Shown here: positions 1 to 8,144 of the stretch, piece after piece
Layout: every line of letters begins with the position of its first letter
How positions within the stretch are numbered: position 1 is the first letter of the stretch
DNA from: Moraxellaceae bacterium
GTDB taxonomy: Bacteria > Pseudomonadota > Gammaproteobacteria > Burkholderiales > Rhodocyclaceae
Length of the DNA stretch: 42,499 nt
Direction of reading: 5' to 3'
Assembly: GCA_031119205.1 (NCBI GenBank)
Contig: JAVHYF010000035.1
Span: 1 to 42,499 of the forward strand
The notes under the pieces: model-generated
Database searches by the model: none
What the model saw: the letters and a program-made list of their open reading frames with translations, nothing else
Told to the model about the DNA's origin: nothing
Position numbers and translations under genes: made by a program

Positions 1-563
1 CGCTCGCCGAGGCGCAGGCCAGCCTGATGGGGGGTGTCGATATCGCGCACCACCGCAGCCGGATCCAGCTGCCAACCGAACTGCGCGGCCAGCCCGCGCG
101 CAAGTTCGTGCGCCGGATTGAAGCCGCGCTGCGCAATGCGCCGTGCATGCAGCGGCACCGGCAGCAACAGGTCGCATTGCAGCTCTGCCACCCGCGCCCC
201 GAGTAGTTCCAGCAGCCAGGGCTGCAGCTCGAAAGCGCCACCGTTCTTGAAGCGCAACAGCATCTCGCGCACCGGGTAGTCGTAGGCGAAGACGGCAAGC
301 GTGGCGTCGAACGCCGGTTGCTTGCGCGAGCACTGACCGCAACGCTGCCCGGCCGGCGTCGGCAGCGCACACACCGGACAGTGCGCGCCGAGCAGCCAGG
401 GCAAGGCGTCTTCGCAACGCCGGCACACCGGCGGGCCACCCCGCTCTCCACACACGAAACAGGGCTGCGGCCAGGCGCGTGACAGCACATCGCCGACGAC
501 CCGTCGCCAGGCTGAGGGCAAGCGGTGACGCGATGGCGGAAGTGCTCCGGTCGGTGAAGACAT
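1..563 (-). CDS. comF: ComF family protein (partial, 3' end beyond window)
   Basis: The frame opens with ATG at 563 and stays open to the left edge, giving 187 codons without a stop. The N-terminal part holds two paired-cysteine zinc-knuckle motifs (CFVC...CRRC and CPVC...CGQC). These are followed by the LLPVPLHARRIAQRGFNPA segment that starts the phosphoribosyltransferase-like domain of ComF proteins. The C-terminal PRPP-binding loop would lie outside the window. ComF is needed for DNA uptake in naturally competent bacteria and probably helps process incoming single-stranded DNA in the cytoplasm. It lies 51 nt downstream of the iron ABC transporter ATPase gene on the same strand. The gap holds a 7-bp hairpin (592-598 with 604-610) without a T-run, so read-through from the fbp genes is possible. 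Identity is secure; the exact start is likely but the ribosome site is weak. Confidence 0.88.
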   Translation of the reverse strand, partial: MSSPTGALPPSRHRLPSAWRRVVGDVLSRAWPQPCFVCGERGGPPVCRRCEDALPWLLGAHCPVCALPTPAGQRCGQCSRKQPAFDATLAVFAYDYPVREMLLRFKNGGAFELQPWLLELLGARVAELQCDLLLPVPLHARRIAQRGFNPAHELARGLAAQFGWQLDPAAVVRDIDTPHQAGLRLGE

Positions 564-614
564 GCGCCGCATTCTGCGCGCATGCCGATGACGGGCAGCG
601 AACCTGCCCGAGGG

Positions 615-1715
615 TCAGGCCGGGAAGACGAAGACCCCGGCCGGATTCACCGTGACATGGACGGTTTGCCCAGCGTGCCATTGCCCGGCGCTGGGTACCT
701 GGGCCTGCACGGTGACCTGGCGACCATCGCTGGCCTGTACGGTCAGCTCCAGCAGGCTGTAACCACCCAGCATATGGCTGGCGAGGACCTGGGCCGGCAC
801 GCTGCCTGGCAGCGCTTGCGCATGGGCAAGCAGGGCCTCGGGCCGCAGCAGCACCTGCACGCGGCCGCCATCGGCGATGCCGGGCGCATCGAAGATGCCA
901 AGCAGTGTCACCGCCCTGCCCTGCACGGCCACCGCGTCGATGCGGTTCACGTCGCCGAAGAACTCTGCAGCGAAGGGGCTCTGCGGCTGGCGATACAGTT
1001 CGGCCGGCGAGCCGAGCTGCACGATCCGGCCTTCGTTCATCAGCGCGATGCGGTCGGCCATGAACATGGCTTCGTCCGGATCGTGGGTCACCATGATGCT
1101 GGCGCTGTTACTGTCCTTCAGCAGGCGCAGCGTGTCGATGCGCATGCGGTGGCGCAGGCGCACGTCGAGGTTGGAGAACGGCTCGTCCAGCAGCATCAGG
1201 CGCGGCCGCGAAGCCAGCGCGCGGGCCAGCGCGACGCGTTGCTGCTGGCCGCCGGACAGCACGTGCGGGGCATCGTCGGCACGATCGGCCAGACCCACGC
1301 GCGACAGCATGTCCAGCGCCACCGATTTACGCTGCGCACGCGGCAGCTTGCCGAGGCCGAAGGCCACGTTGTCGGCCAGGCTCATATGCGGGAACAGCGC
1401 AAAGTCCTGGAACACCAGGCCGACGTCGCGCCGCTCGGGCAGCACATGTCTGTCGGCCGAGGCGATCAGTTCGCCATCGATCTCGATGCTGCCCGCCTGC
1501 ACCCGCTCCAGGCCGGCGATGAGACGCAGCAGCGTGCTCTTGCCGCAACCGGAGGGGCCGACCAGGCACAGGATTTCGCCCGGCGCGACGCTGACCGATA
1601 CGTCGCGCAGTACATCGCTGCGGTCATAACGATGACGCAGGCCGCTGGCGTGCAGGCGGTGTCCGGTAGTCAACCCGGCAGGCAGGGCAGGAGGAAAGTC
1701 AGGCGTCTTCATCAC
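615..1715 (-). CDS. fbpC: Fe(3+) ABC transporter ATP-binding protein (FbpC-like)
   Basis: The product is 366 residues with a complete ABC ATPase domain. Walker A GPSGCGKST is at about residues 53-61, the LSGGQ signature at about 153-157 and Walker B LMLLDEP at about 173-179. The C-terminal third matches the regulatory TOBE-type extension of ferric-iron, phosphonate and thiamine importers. It would power uptake of iron (III) from the periplasm with the permease and binding protein encoded just upstream on the same strand. The gap to the permease stop is about 25 nt, which suggests one transcript. The start could be GTG at 1715 or the adjacent ATG at 1712; neither has a clear Shine-Dalgarno site. 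A related substrate such as 2-aminoethylphosphonate cannot be excluded from the ATPase alone, but the linked binding protein argues for iron. Confidence 0.9.
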   Translation of the reverse strand: MMKTPDFPPALPAGLTTGHRLHASGLRHRYDRSDVLRDVSVSVAPGEILCLVGPSGCGKSTLLRLIAGLERVQAGSIEIDGELIASADRHVLPERRDVGLVFQDFALFPHMSLADNVAFGLGKLPRAQRKSVALDMLSRVGLADRADDAPHVLSGGQQQRVALARALASRPRLMLLDEPFSNLDVRLRHRMRIDTLRLLKDSNSASIMVTHDPDEAMFMADRIALMNEGRIVQLGSPAELYRQPQSPFAAEFFGDVNRIDAVAVQGRAVTLLGIFDAPGIADGGRVQVLLRPEALLAHAQALPGSVPAQVLASHMLGGYSLLELTVQASDGRQVTVQAQVPSAGQWHAGQTVHVTVNPAGVFVFPA

Positions 1716-1740
1716 GGTATTGCAGGCAACAGTCCAACAA

Positions 1741-3465
1741 TCAACTGGCGTTCAGGGTCGGCACCGAGTCGGCGGCATCCACCGCTTCTACCGGCGTACG
1801 CCGCTTGCCGGCGGGCGCATGATGGCCGAGGCGCGACAGCAGGACAATCGGCAGCAACCCGGCCAGCACGATCAGCAGGGCCGCCACTGCACCACTCTCG
1901 TAAGTGCCGCGCGCAGCCTCGCCGTACAGGTGGGTGGCCAGCGTCTCGAAGTTCAGGGGGCGCAGCAGCAGCGTGGCCGGCAACTCCTTCATGCAATCGA
2001 CGAAGACCAGCAGCATGGCCGCGGCAATCGCCGGCCGGCCCAGTGGCAGATGGATGCGCCCCGCCACGCGGCCCGCGCTGGCACCGAGCGAGCGGGCCGC
2101 GTCATCCACCGAATGCGGGATCTTGCTGAAACCGGCCTCGATGCCGCCACTGCTCACCGCGAGGAAGCGGGCGACATAGGCGTACACCAATGCCGCGCCG
2201 GAGCCCGACAGCAACAGGCCGGTGGAAATGCCGAAGAACTGGCTGGAAGCGGAATCCAGCGTGTTGTCGAACCACGCCAGCGGGCCCAGCAGGCCGATGG
2301 CCAGCACGGTGCCCGGCACCGCATAACCAAGGCTGGCACACCTCACGAGTGCATGCGTCAGCGGCGCGCGTGCCTGCCGCAAGGTGTAGGCGAGCACGAA
2401 GGCAAGCGCCGTCGCGAACAGCGTGGCGACGGCGGAGATCCACAGGGTGTTGAAGGTCTCGCGCAGGATGATCTGCTCCAGGCCGGCGAAGCTGAAGCGC
2501 CTGGCTGCCTCTACCACCAGGTATCCCGCCGGCATGGCGAAACCGAGCAGCACCGGCACGCAGCACACCGCCAGCGCGAGCAGGCCGCGCAGCGGCGACA
2601 GCCGGCGCGGCACCAGCCTGGCGGCCTGGCGGCTGCTGGCGGCATAGCGCTGGCGGCGACGCGCCCAGCGCTCCAGCGCGATCAGCGACAGCACGATGGC
2701 GAGCATCACCAGCGCGATCTGCGCTGCGCCCGGCAGGCTGGAGCGATTCACCCAGGTGGAGTAGATGGAAACGGTGAGCGTGCGCACGCCGAGGAATTCG
2801 GCCGCGCCGATGTCGTTGAGCGCTTCCATCAACGCGAGGCTGGCGCCCACCGCGATGGCCGGCCGCGCCAACGGCAGCGCGACGCGGAAGAAGGTACGCC
2901 ACGGCCCGGCACCCAGCGTGCGCGACGCATCGATGAGCCCGCCCGCCTGCATCTGGAACAGCGCACGCGCCGGCAGGTAGACGTAGGGATACAGCACCAG
3001 GCCCAGCAGCAGGATGCAGCCCCACATCGAACGGATGTCGGGCAGGCGGAATTCACGCGGGTTGCTGTAGCCCAGCAGTTCGCGCAGGCCGGTCTGCAGC
3101 GCGCCGACCGGGTGCCACAAGTCGAGGTAGGCGAAGGCGACGATGTAGGTCGGCACCGCCAGCGGCAACAGCAGCGCCCAGTCGAGGACGCGGCGGCCGG
3201 GGAAATCGTAGGCAGTCACCAGCCAGGCCATGCCGCTACCGATGAACACCACCATCACGCCGACGCCGGCAAGCAGGAACAGGCTGTCCTGCAGGGCTTG
3301 CGGCAGCACGTAGGCCGCGAGGTGTGGCCAGAGTTCGCCGGAGCCTTTCAGTGCATGGCTCGCGAGCGACAGCACGGGCAGCAGTACCAGCGTGGCGACG
3401 ACAGCGGTGACGAGCAACCACCCGGCACCGACACCGCCGAACAGGCGGACGGAAAGGGAACGCAA
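1741..3465 (-). CDS. fbpB: Fe(3+) ABC transporter permease, fused two-domain type (FbpB-like)
   Basis: This is a large inner-membrane permease with about twelve hydrophobic segments and two internally homologous BPD-transport halves, as in FbpB and SfuB. Each half has an EAA-type loop, for example DASRTLGAGPWRTFFRVALP and DDAARSLGASAGRVAGRIHLP. It forms the translocation pore for ferric iron with FbpC as motor. The frame can be opened further upstream to a TTG at 3585, giving 614 residues. That version would translate the end of fbpA in another frame and a strong terminator hairpin at 3484-3523. I therefore prefer the TTG at 3465 (574 residues), placed just before the first membrane segment, although no clear ribosome site supports it. 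The function is certain; the start codon is not. Confidence 0.87.
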   Translation of the reverse strand: MRSLSVRLFGGVGAGWLLVTAVVATLVLLPVLSLASHALKGSGELWPHLAAYVLPQALQDSLFLLAGVGVMVVFIGSGMAWLVTAYDFPGRRVLDWALLLPLAVPTYIVAFAYLDLWHPVGALQTGLRELLGYSNPREFRLPDIRSMWGCILLLGLVLYPYVYLPARALFQMQAGGLIDASRTLGAGPWRTFFRVALPLARPAIAVGASLALMEALNDIGAAEFLGVRTLTVSIYSTWVNRSSLPGAAQIALVMLAIVLSLIALERWARRRQRYAASSRQAARLVPRRLSPLRGLLALAVCCVPVLLGFAMPAGYLVVEAARRFSFAGLEQIILRETFNTLWISAVATLFATALAFVLAYTLRQARAPLTHALVRCASLGYAVPGTVLAIGLLGPLAWFDNTLDSASSQFFGISTGLLLSGSGAALVYAYVARFLAVSSGGIEAGFSKIPHSVDDAARSLGASAGRVAGRIHLPLGRPAIAAAMLLVFVDCMKELPATLLLRPLNFETLATHLYGEAARGTYESGAVAALLIVLAGLLPIVLLSRLGHHAPAGKRRTPVEAVDAADSVPTLNAS

Positions 3466-3483
3466 AGCCGAACGAACAGCAGG

Positions 3484-3523
3484 ACAAAAAGAAGCGGCGT
3501 AGCGCCCGGAAGGCGCTACGCCG
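3484..3523 (-). terminator. Rho-independent terminator between fbpA and fbpB
   Basis: A perfect 12-bp stem (3495-3506 with 3512-3523) and 5-nt loop is followed on the minus strand by CTTCTTTTTG. It lies directly after the fbpA stop. It should end most transcripts after the binding-protein gene and leave reduced read-through into fbpB and fbpC. Confidence 0.88.
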
Positions 3524-3568
3524 TTGTGCTGCGGATCGGCGCTGCGCACGGGCGCAGCGCCGGGTCCA

Positions 3569-4597
3569 TCACTGGTCGAAACCAACCTTGTCCACCAGCA
3601 CGCTGGCGGCCTTGCGATGCTTGGCGATCTCGGTCAGCGGGGTCGCGTCGACATTCAGCGTGCCCAGCTTGGCGATGACCGGGTCAACCGCAGCGCCCTT
3701 CTTCACCGGGTATTCGAAGTTGGCCTTGGCGTAGATCGCCTGGGCTTCGTCGGACACCAGGTACTCCAGCAGCTTCACGGCGTTGTCCTTGTTCGGCGAA
3801 TGCTTGGCAATGGCCGCGCCGGACACGTTCACGTGGGTGCCGCCCTTGGCGAAGGTGGGCAGCACGACGTTGATGCCGTCACCCCACTTCTGCTGGTCCG
3901 GGCCACCGGCACCGGTACGCATCAGGCCGACGTAGTAGGAGTTGGCCGGGCCGATGTCGCACAGGCCACCAACGATGTCGCGTGCCACTTCACGGTCGCC
4001 ACCACCGGCCTTGCGGGCCAGGTTGGCCTTGACGCCACGCAGCCATTGTTCGGTCTTGGCTTCGCCGTCCTTGACGATCATGTGAGCGATCAGCGCAGTG
4101 TTGTACGGGTGCTGGCCGGCGCGGATGCAGACCTTGCCCTTGTACTTCGGATCGGCCAGCTCTTCATACGTAAAGCTGGCGGGGCCGCCGGTCTTCACGG
4201 TGTACAGCGTGCGGGCGCGCATCGACAGGGCGAACCAGTTGCCATTGGCGTCACGCAGGTTGGCGGGCACGGCGGCTTCCAGTGCGGCGGACTTGATCGG
4301 CTGGGTCACACCCTTTTCCTGCATGTCGACCAGGGCGTTGATATCGACGGCCATCAGCACGTCGGCGGGCGACTTGTCGCCTTCGCTGGCGACGCGTTCC
4401 GGCAGGCCATCCTTCAGGAAGACGGTGTTCACCTTCACGCCGGTCTTGGCGGTGTAGGCATCCAGCAGCGGCTTGACGAGGCCGGGTTCGCGGGTGGTGT
4501 AGAGGTTGATCTCGTTGGCCTGGGCCAGGCTGGAGAAGCCGGCAGCTGCGATGGCGGCAGCCAGGGTGGCACGACGGAAGACTTGCGAGGCTTTCAT
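3569..4597 (-). CDS. fbpA: Fe(3+) ABC transporter periplasmic substrate-binding protein (FbpA/FutA-like)
   Basis: The product is 342 residues. It has a Sec signal peptide with cleavage expected after the A-Q-A at residue 27; the mature chain begins NEINLYTTREP. Typical features of the FbpA/IdiA/FutA family are the NLYTTREP start, GDKSPADVLMAVD, AGQHPYNTALIAHM and the SYY tyrosine pair (in GPANSYYVGLM), which supplies iron ligands in the family. It would bind ferric iron in the periplasm and deliver it to the FbpB/FbpC importer encoded downstream. The ATG at 4597 is preceded by an AGGGACTCC-type ribosome site. Upstream lie two Fur-like boxes, so expression is probably iron-repressed. The strong terminator right after the gene fits the usual need for an excess of binding protein over permease. 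Confidence 0.93.
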   Translation of the reverse strand: MKASQVFRRATLAAAIAAAGFSSLAQANEINLYTTREPGLVKPLLDAYTAKTGVKVNTVFLKDGLPERVASEGDKSPADVLMAVDINALVDMQEKGVTQPIKSAALEAAVPANLRDANGNWFALSMRARTLYTVKTGGPASFTYEELADPKYKGKVCIRAGQHPYNTALIAHMIVKDGEAKTEQWLRGVKANLARKAGGGDREVARDIVGGLCDIGPANSYYVGLMRTGAGGPDQQKWGDGINVVLPTFAKGGTHVNVSGAAIAKHSPNKDNAVKLLEYLVSDEAQAIYAKANFEYPVKKGAAVDPVIAKLGTLNVDATPLTEIAKHRKAASVLVDKVGFDQ

Positions 4598-4678
4598 GGA
4601 GGAGTCCCTGTAGAAGGTTTTGACAGAACCGGAAAGTGAAGCCGCGTTCAGACGTGTGACGAATCGGAAAGTTCTAAC

Positions 4679-4715
4679 AAATGAGAATTATTTCTAACCA
4701 GCTAATGATTCTCAG
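4679..4715 (-). promoter_or_regulatory. Tandem Fur-box-like operators upstream of fbpA
   Basis: The stretch AAATGAGAATTATTTCTAA (4679-4697) closely resembles the Fur consensus, which is built from repeats of GATAAT-like hexamers. A second AATGATTCTCAG element follows at 4704-4715. They lie 80-120 bp upstream of the fbpA start in an otherwise GC-rich region. Fur itself is encoded at 27799-28224. Binding is inferred from the match. Confidence 0.78.
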
Positions 4716-5224
4716 GGCGCGCATTGTCGCGCAAAACGGGAATGCTGATGCAACTGCATCACCCTTTTCACAAAGCCGGATCGCCTCTCGCCGGATCTGT
4801 GCGCCGGCTCCGTGATACCCGCCCTTGTACGCCCGGCTTCCTCAGATGAATCCACTCAGCCAGCGGCCAGCAGGCCACGCGGGCGTTGCTCAGGCTGACA
4901 GCTCCTGAACCTTCCTGCCCTCGACCATCGCAGCACCTGCAGCGCCATTTCCGTTGCAGTGCCATCCACCGCCAGAGGCTGTCCACGCCCACTCGTTTTG
5001 TGCTTCGCACAAATTTGTCGACATAACTTACAAATTCGCCGGAATTGGTGCGACGGTCAGCCTGAAAGCCGCACTACACCGGGCGCGGCATGGCCGTTGC
5101 TTGCCACTGCCGGTCATGCGCCCTTGGGCTGGAAGGCGCGCATCACGGCCAGGCTCCGTCAGAGAGCCGAATGTAGGGGCGATTGCGGCACCGCCTTTCG
5201 TGACCGCACATCTGGAGGAAGACA
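4716..5224. other. Intergenic regulatory region between the iron importer and the PEP-CTERM gene
   Basis: About 500 bp hold no convincing gene; the short open frames here lack family character and ribosome sites. Three dyads are visible: TGATGCA-AC-TGCATCA at 4746-4761; TTTGTGC-TTC-GCACAAA at 4997-5013; and AATTTGT-N11-ACAAATT at 5012-5036. The last two overlap in an AT-rich patch. A possible sigma70 promoter for the downstream gene is TTGTGC (4998-5003) with CATAAC (5022-5027), so the hairpin palindrome would sit on its -35 box. Regulators are unknown. I see no recognisable riboswitch in 5040-5210. Confidence 0.45.
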
Positions 5225-5767
5225 ATGAAGCATTCCGTACGAGCATTCGTGTGCACCTGCTCGGCCGCATTCGCGCTGCTGCAGGCAGCACCTTCGCAGG
5301 CAGCCTGGTATCACTTCTCGCAAGGCGGGTTCAGCGGCGGCGGCACCATCACCGGCACCTTCGACGCAGAAGACCTGGACGGCAACGGCCAGATCTCTTC
5401 GTGGGCAGGCGAAGTCAGCACCTTCACGCTGTCCTTCTCCGGCGACTCGGTCGTGGGTCCGTTCACCCACAGCTTCAGCGACCTGTTCGGCCTGATCTAT
5501 GACCTGGGCAGCGGCTTCCTGGGCGATGGCCTCGACGGTGACGGCGAAGGCATTGCCAGTAACTACCAGAATGCCTTTGGCATCGAGTACATCAGCGGCC
5601 AGAGCTTCTTCCTGCCGTATCTGGGCAGCGTGACCGACCTGGCCACCGGTGCCATCAGCACCACGGACACGCTGGTGAGCGTCACGCAGGTTCCAGAACC
5701 GGGCTCACTGGCACTGGCACTCGCGGGCATCGCGTTGCTGGCAACGCGCGCACGCCGCAAGGCCTGA
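5225..5767 (+). CDS. PEP-CTERM sorting domain-containing secreted protein
   Basis: The product is 180 residues. It starts with a Sec signal peptide (cleavage near PSQA-AWYHF) and ends with a textbook PEP-CTERM tail: VPEPGSLALALAGIALL followed by the basic RARRKA. In the family this tail is recognised by an exosortase, which removes it during export to the cell surface. The middle region is Gly, Ser and Asp rich with no catalytic signature I recognise; the DGLDGDGEG segment is acidic and could bind calcium. A strong ribosome site, GGAGGAAG, precedes the ATG at 5225. It lies 66 nt upstream of the PL1 pectate lyase on the same strand, so the two may be co-expressed. No exosortase gene is in the window. 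The function of the mature domain is unknown. Confidence 0.85.
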   Translation: MKHSVRAFVCTCSAAFALLQAAPSQAAWYHFSQGGFSGGGTITGTFDAEDLDGNGQISSWAGEVSTFTLSFSGDSVVGPFTHSFSDLFGLIYDLGSGFLGDGLDGDGEGIASNYQNAFGIEYISGQSFFLPYLGSVTDLATGAISTTDTLVSVTQVPEPGSLALALAGIALLATRARRKA

Positions 5768-5833
5768 TCCGCAGCCGGTCGAAGACACCACGACGGGTCC
5801 ATACCCGTCGGCACACCATTCCTGGAGACTCGC

Positions 5834-7561
5834 ATGAACATTCGTATCAATCGCGAATGGCTTCCGCTCGCCCTCGCGGCGGCAGCCCTGCTCGCAGCAC
5901 CCACGGCGCAAGCCCAGACGTCCCGCCCCTGCAATGCCTGGACCAATTCCAAGCCCTCGTCGCTGGGCGCTGACGGCTGGGCCTCCGTCGACGGTCCGGT
6001 CACCGGCGGTTGCGGCGCGATGCCCGCCAAGATCTACAACGTGTTCAACCGCAGCCAGCTGGTCAACGCACTGACCGGCGGCAACCCCTCGGCGATCATT
6101 CCCGACCCGACACCGAAGATCATCTACATCAACGGCACCATCGACCTGAACGTCGACGACAACAACGTGCCGCTGCGTGAAGAGGACTACATGGCCCGCT
6201 GCAACTACACCGGGCATACCACCTTCTACGATCCGGTCACCGGGGACCAGACCGGTAGCGGCGGTTTCTTCGGCGCCTACAAGGCCGCCTACGATCCCAA
6301 CACCTGGCTGATGCAGTCGCTGGATCCGGCCGACAACCGCCCGCCGGTACTCAGCGGCCCGCTGGAAGACGCCCGCATGTGCTTCACCGAAGAGCAGATG
6401 AAGCGCGTGCTGATCCGCGTCGGTTCCAACACCTCGCTGATCGGCAAGTCCGGCACCAACCCGAAGATCATCAACGGCAACCTGCAACTGGGTTACCTGC
6501 GCACCGCGAACCTGGGCCAGAACTACGAGGCCGAGAACATCGTCATCCGCAACATCACCTTCGCGGACTCCTTCGACATGTTCCCCGGCTGGGATCCGAA
6601 GGACTCGTTCAGCATCACGATCACCAACACCAACGGTTGCCAGGCCACCTACGACGCCGCCAACAACGCCGGCCCGCATCGCTGCACCGCGCGCGGCGGT
6701 CGCTGGAACTCGGAGTACGACAATATCTCGGTGGAGAACGCGAAGCGCGTGTGGGTCGACGGCAACACCTTCACCGACGAGCCGCGCACCGACAAGCTCT
6801 ACCCGCCGGTTTTCGCCGCACCCTTCAACGAAGCCACGCAGAAAGTGCAGCACCATGACGGCCAGGTGGACGTGACCGTGGGCGGCACCAAGGTGACGAT
6901 GTCGTACAACGTGTTCCGCACGCACGACAAGACCAACCTGCTCGGCGGCTCCGACACGGCCAGCGCGCAGACCGGTTACGGCCCGGGCAAGATCGACGTG
7001 ACCTTCCACCACAACTACTGGCTGAACACCGTGCAGCGCATGCCGCGCGTGCGCTTCGGCCGGGTGCACGTCTACAACAACTTCTACGACGTGGACTGGC
7101 GCTCGTCTGCGGACTACCGCCTGGGCGAGACCTGGACGGTGGGCACCGCAGCCAAGCTGTTCGCCGAGAACAACGTGCTGGACGTGCGCAACACCAGCCT
7201 CGTGCAATCGTCGAAGATCGGTGGCTACAGCTCCAGCACCAGCAACCGCAACCGTTGTACCGCGGCAGGCTTCACGCTGGCCGAGTGCGGTACCTACTTC
7301 TATGACACGGGCACCATCGTGACTACCATCAACGGTGCCACGGTGACCACCCAGCTGCAGGACATCTACGCGGCCGTGCTGGTCAAGCAACAGTCCAGCG
7401 GCAGCAATGCCCCGCTGACCAAGCTGGACCCGAACGACCCTGCCGTGTTCTGGAAGCCCAGCCTGAGCTACGCCTACTCGCTGCTGCCGGTGTCGACCGC
7501 AGCCGAGCAGGCAGCGCTGCGCAGCTTCGTCGTCAGCAAGGCCGGTGCCGGCAAGCTGTAA
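5834..7561 (+). CDS. Secreted pectate lyase, polysaccharide lyase family 1 type
   Basis: The product is 575 residues with a signal peptide ending near AQA-QTSRP. The central region has the parallel beta-helix signatures of PL1 (Pec_lyase_C/Amb_all) enzymes: RVWVDGNTFTD, DGQVDVTVGGTKVTMSYNVF, VTFHHNYWLNTVQRMPRVR and VHVYNNFYDVDW. The RMPRVR arginines correspond to the catalytic/substrate-binding region. These enzymes cleave polygalacturonate by beta-elimination, usually with calcium, in the periplasm or outside the cell. The protein is longer than a typical 350-400 residue PL1 enzyme, with insertions in the N-terminal half that contain several cysteines. The ATG at 5834 follows a CTGGAGACTCGC ribosome site. 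A strong terminator follows the stop. It pairs functionally with the PL10-like lyase at 8522-9715 and the uronate genes at 28-32 kb. Confidence 0.92.
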   Translation: MNIRINREWLPLALAAAALLAAPTAQAQTSRPCNAWTNSKPSSLGADGWASVDGPVTGGCGAMPAKIYNVFNRSQLVNALTGGNPSAIIPDPTPKIIYINGTIDLNVDDNNVPLREEDYMARCNYTGHTTFYDPVTGDQTGSGGFFGAYKAAYDPNTWLMQSLDPADNRPPVLSGPLEDARMCFTEEQMKRVLIRVGSNTSLIGKSGTNPKIINGNLQLGYLRTANLGQNYEAENIVIRNITFADSFDMFPGWDPKDSFSITITNTNGCQATYDAANNAGPHRCTARGGRWNSEYDNISVENAKRVWVDGNTFTDEPRTDKLYPPVFAAPFNEATQKVQHHDGQVDVTVGGTKVTMSYNVFRTHDKTNLLGGSDTASAQTGYGPGKIDVTFHHNYWLNTVQRMPRVRFGRVHVYNNFYDVDWRSSADYRLGETWTVGTAAKLFAENNVLDVRNTSLVQSSKIGGYSSSTSNRNRCTAAGFTLAECGTYFYDTGTIVTTINGATVTTQLQDIYAAVLVKQQSSGSNAPLTKLDPNDPAVFWKPSLSYAYSLLPVSTAAEQAALRSFVVSKAGAGKL

Positions 7562-7581
7562 TCCGCAACAGCTCCACCATG

Positions 7582-7610
7582 AAAGCCCGGTCCCCGGACC
7601 GGGCTTTTTC
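7582..7610 (+). terminator. Rho-independent terminator after the PL1 pectate lyase gene
   Basis: A GC-rich stem, AAAGCCCGGTCC (7582-7593) pairing with GGACCGGGCTTT (7596-7607), is followed by TTC and more T. It lies 20 nt after the lyase stop codon. Confidence 0.9.
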
Positions 7611-7760
7611 TTTGCTACTGCGGGCGTAAACCGCTACAGACCGGGCTCCACTTCAGTCCGCCGCCCTCACCCTCAGGCCCCTCAGACGATTGCCCCGGAA
7701 GGAACCAAGGCCGGACGTATGACGTCCACCGCCTTTCCGCGCCCGTCCAGGAGTACGCCA

Positions 7761-8054
7761 ATGTCCGGTTTTCACGACTGGTGCCACATCTACGTTCCGA
7801 TCGCCTTCGATAGCGATTGCCGCTTCACGGTGGCGGGAAACAAGGTTGTCGTGACCTGGCCGGCGAACGAGGGAGAGCGGCTGGAACCACGGGAAGAAGT
7901 GCTGCTCGAGTTCGATGAAAGCACGGTGCAGCGCCTGAACGCGACCGATGACGTGACCTCGTACGAAGCGCAGCAAGCTTTCATGGAAGGTTTTCCGGAT
8001 CTGCACAACGAGGGGCCGAGCAGCAGCGACTCCGATCTGCGGCGCCCGCACTGA
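7761..8054 (+). CDS. Small protein of unknown function
   Basis: The frame encodes 97 residues beginning MSGFHDWCHIYVPIAFDSD. The frame is open further upstream, through the terminator and into the end of the lyase gene. The ATG at 7761 is preferred because AGGAG lies about 7 nt before it and because it lies downstream of the terminator. The sequence is acidic (EREPREEVLLEFDES-like content), has no membrane segment or signal peptide, and ends in a Ser/Asp-rich tail. I recognise no family. The good ribosome site and the codon pattern make it a likely real gene, probably cytoplasmic. Confidence 0.55.
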   Translation: MSGFHDWCHIYVPIAFDSDCRFTVAGNKVVVTWPANEGERLEPREEVLLEFDESTVQRLNATDDVTSYEAQQAFMEGFPDLHNEGPSSSDSDLRRPH

Positions 8055-8144
8055 AACGGCCGCGGGCGATCACCCGCATGGGGCCATGCCCGCGCGAGGG
8101 CACTGCGCACTCGGCCTCCGGGCCCCACTGCGACCAGCCGCGCC

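Noticed and set aside
582-3678. Two long plus-strand open frames (515 and 652 codons) opposite the fbpB and fbpC genes
   Set aside because: They are antisense shadows of GC-rich genes: Gln/Arg/His-rich, low complexity, no family motif, while the minus-strand frames encode clear ABC proteins.
5016-5023. TGTCGACA as another member of the uronate operator family
   Set aside because: It lacks the central base of the TGTC-N-GACA dyads, so the half-site spacing differs; it more likely belongs to the overlapping 7-11-7 dyad.
5040-5210. Possible cyclic-di-GMP or other riboswitch in the leader of the PEP-CTERM gene
   Set aside because: I could not find the conserved core of any riboswitch class I know; only ordinary GC-rich short stems are visible.
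4768-5502. Short open frames in the gap upstream of the PEP-CTERM gene
   Set aside because: No ribosome site, no family, Arg/Cys-rich shadow composition, and overlap with regulatory dyads or with the PEP-CTERM gene.
5705-7390. A 561-codon minus-strand open frame opposite the PL1 lyase gene
   Set aside because: Val/His/Gly-rich antisense translation without a domain; the plus strand holds a convincing lyase with signal peptide, ribosome site and terminator.
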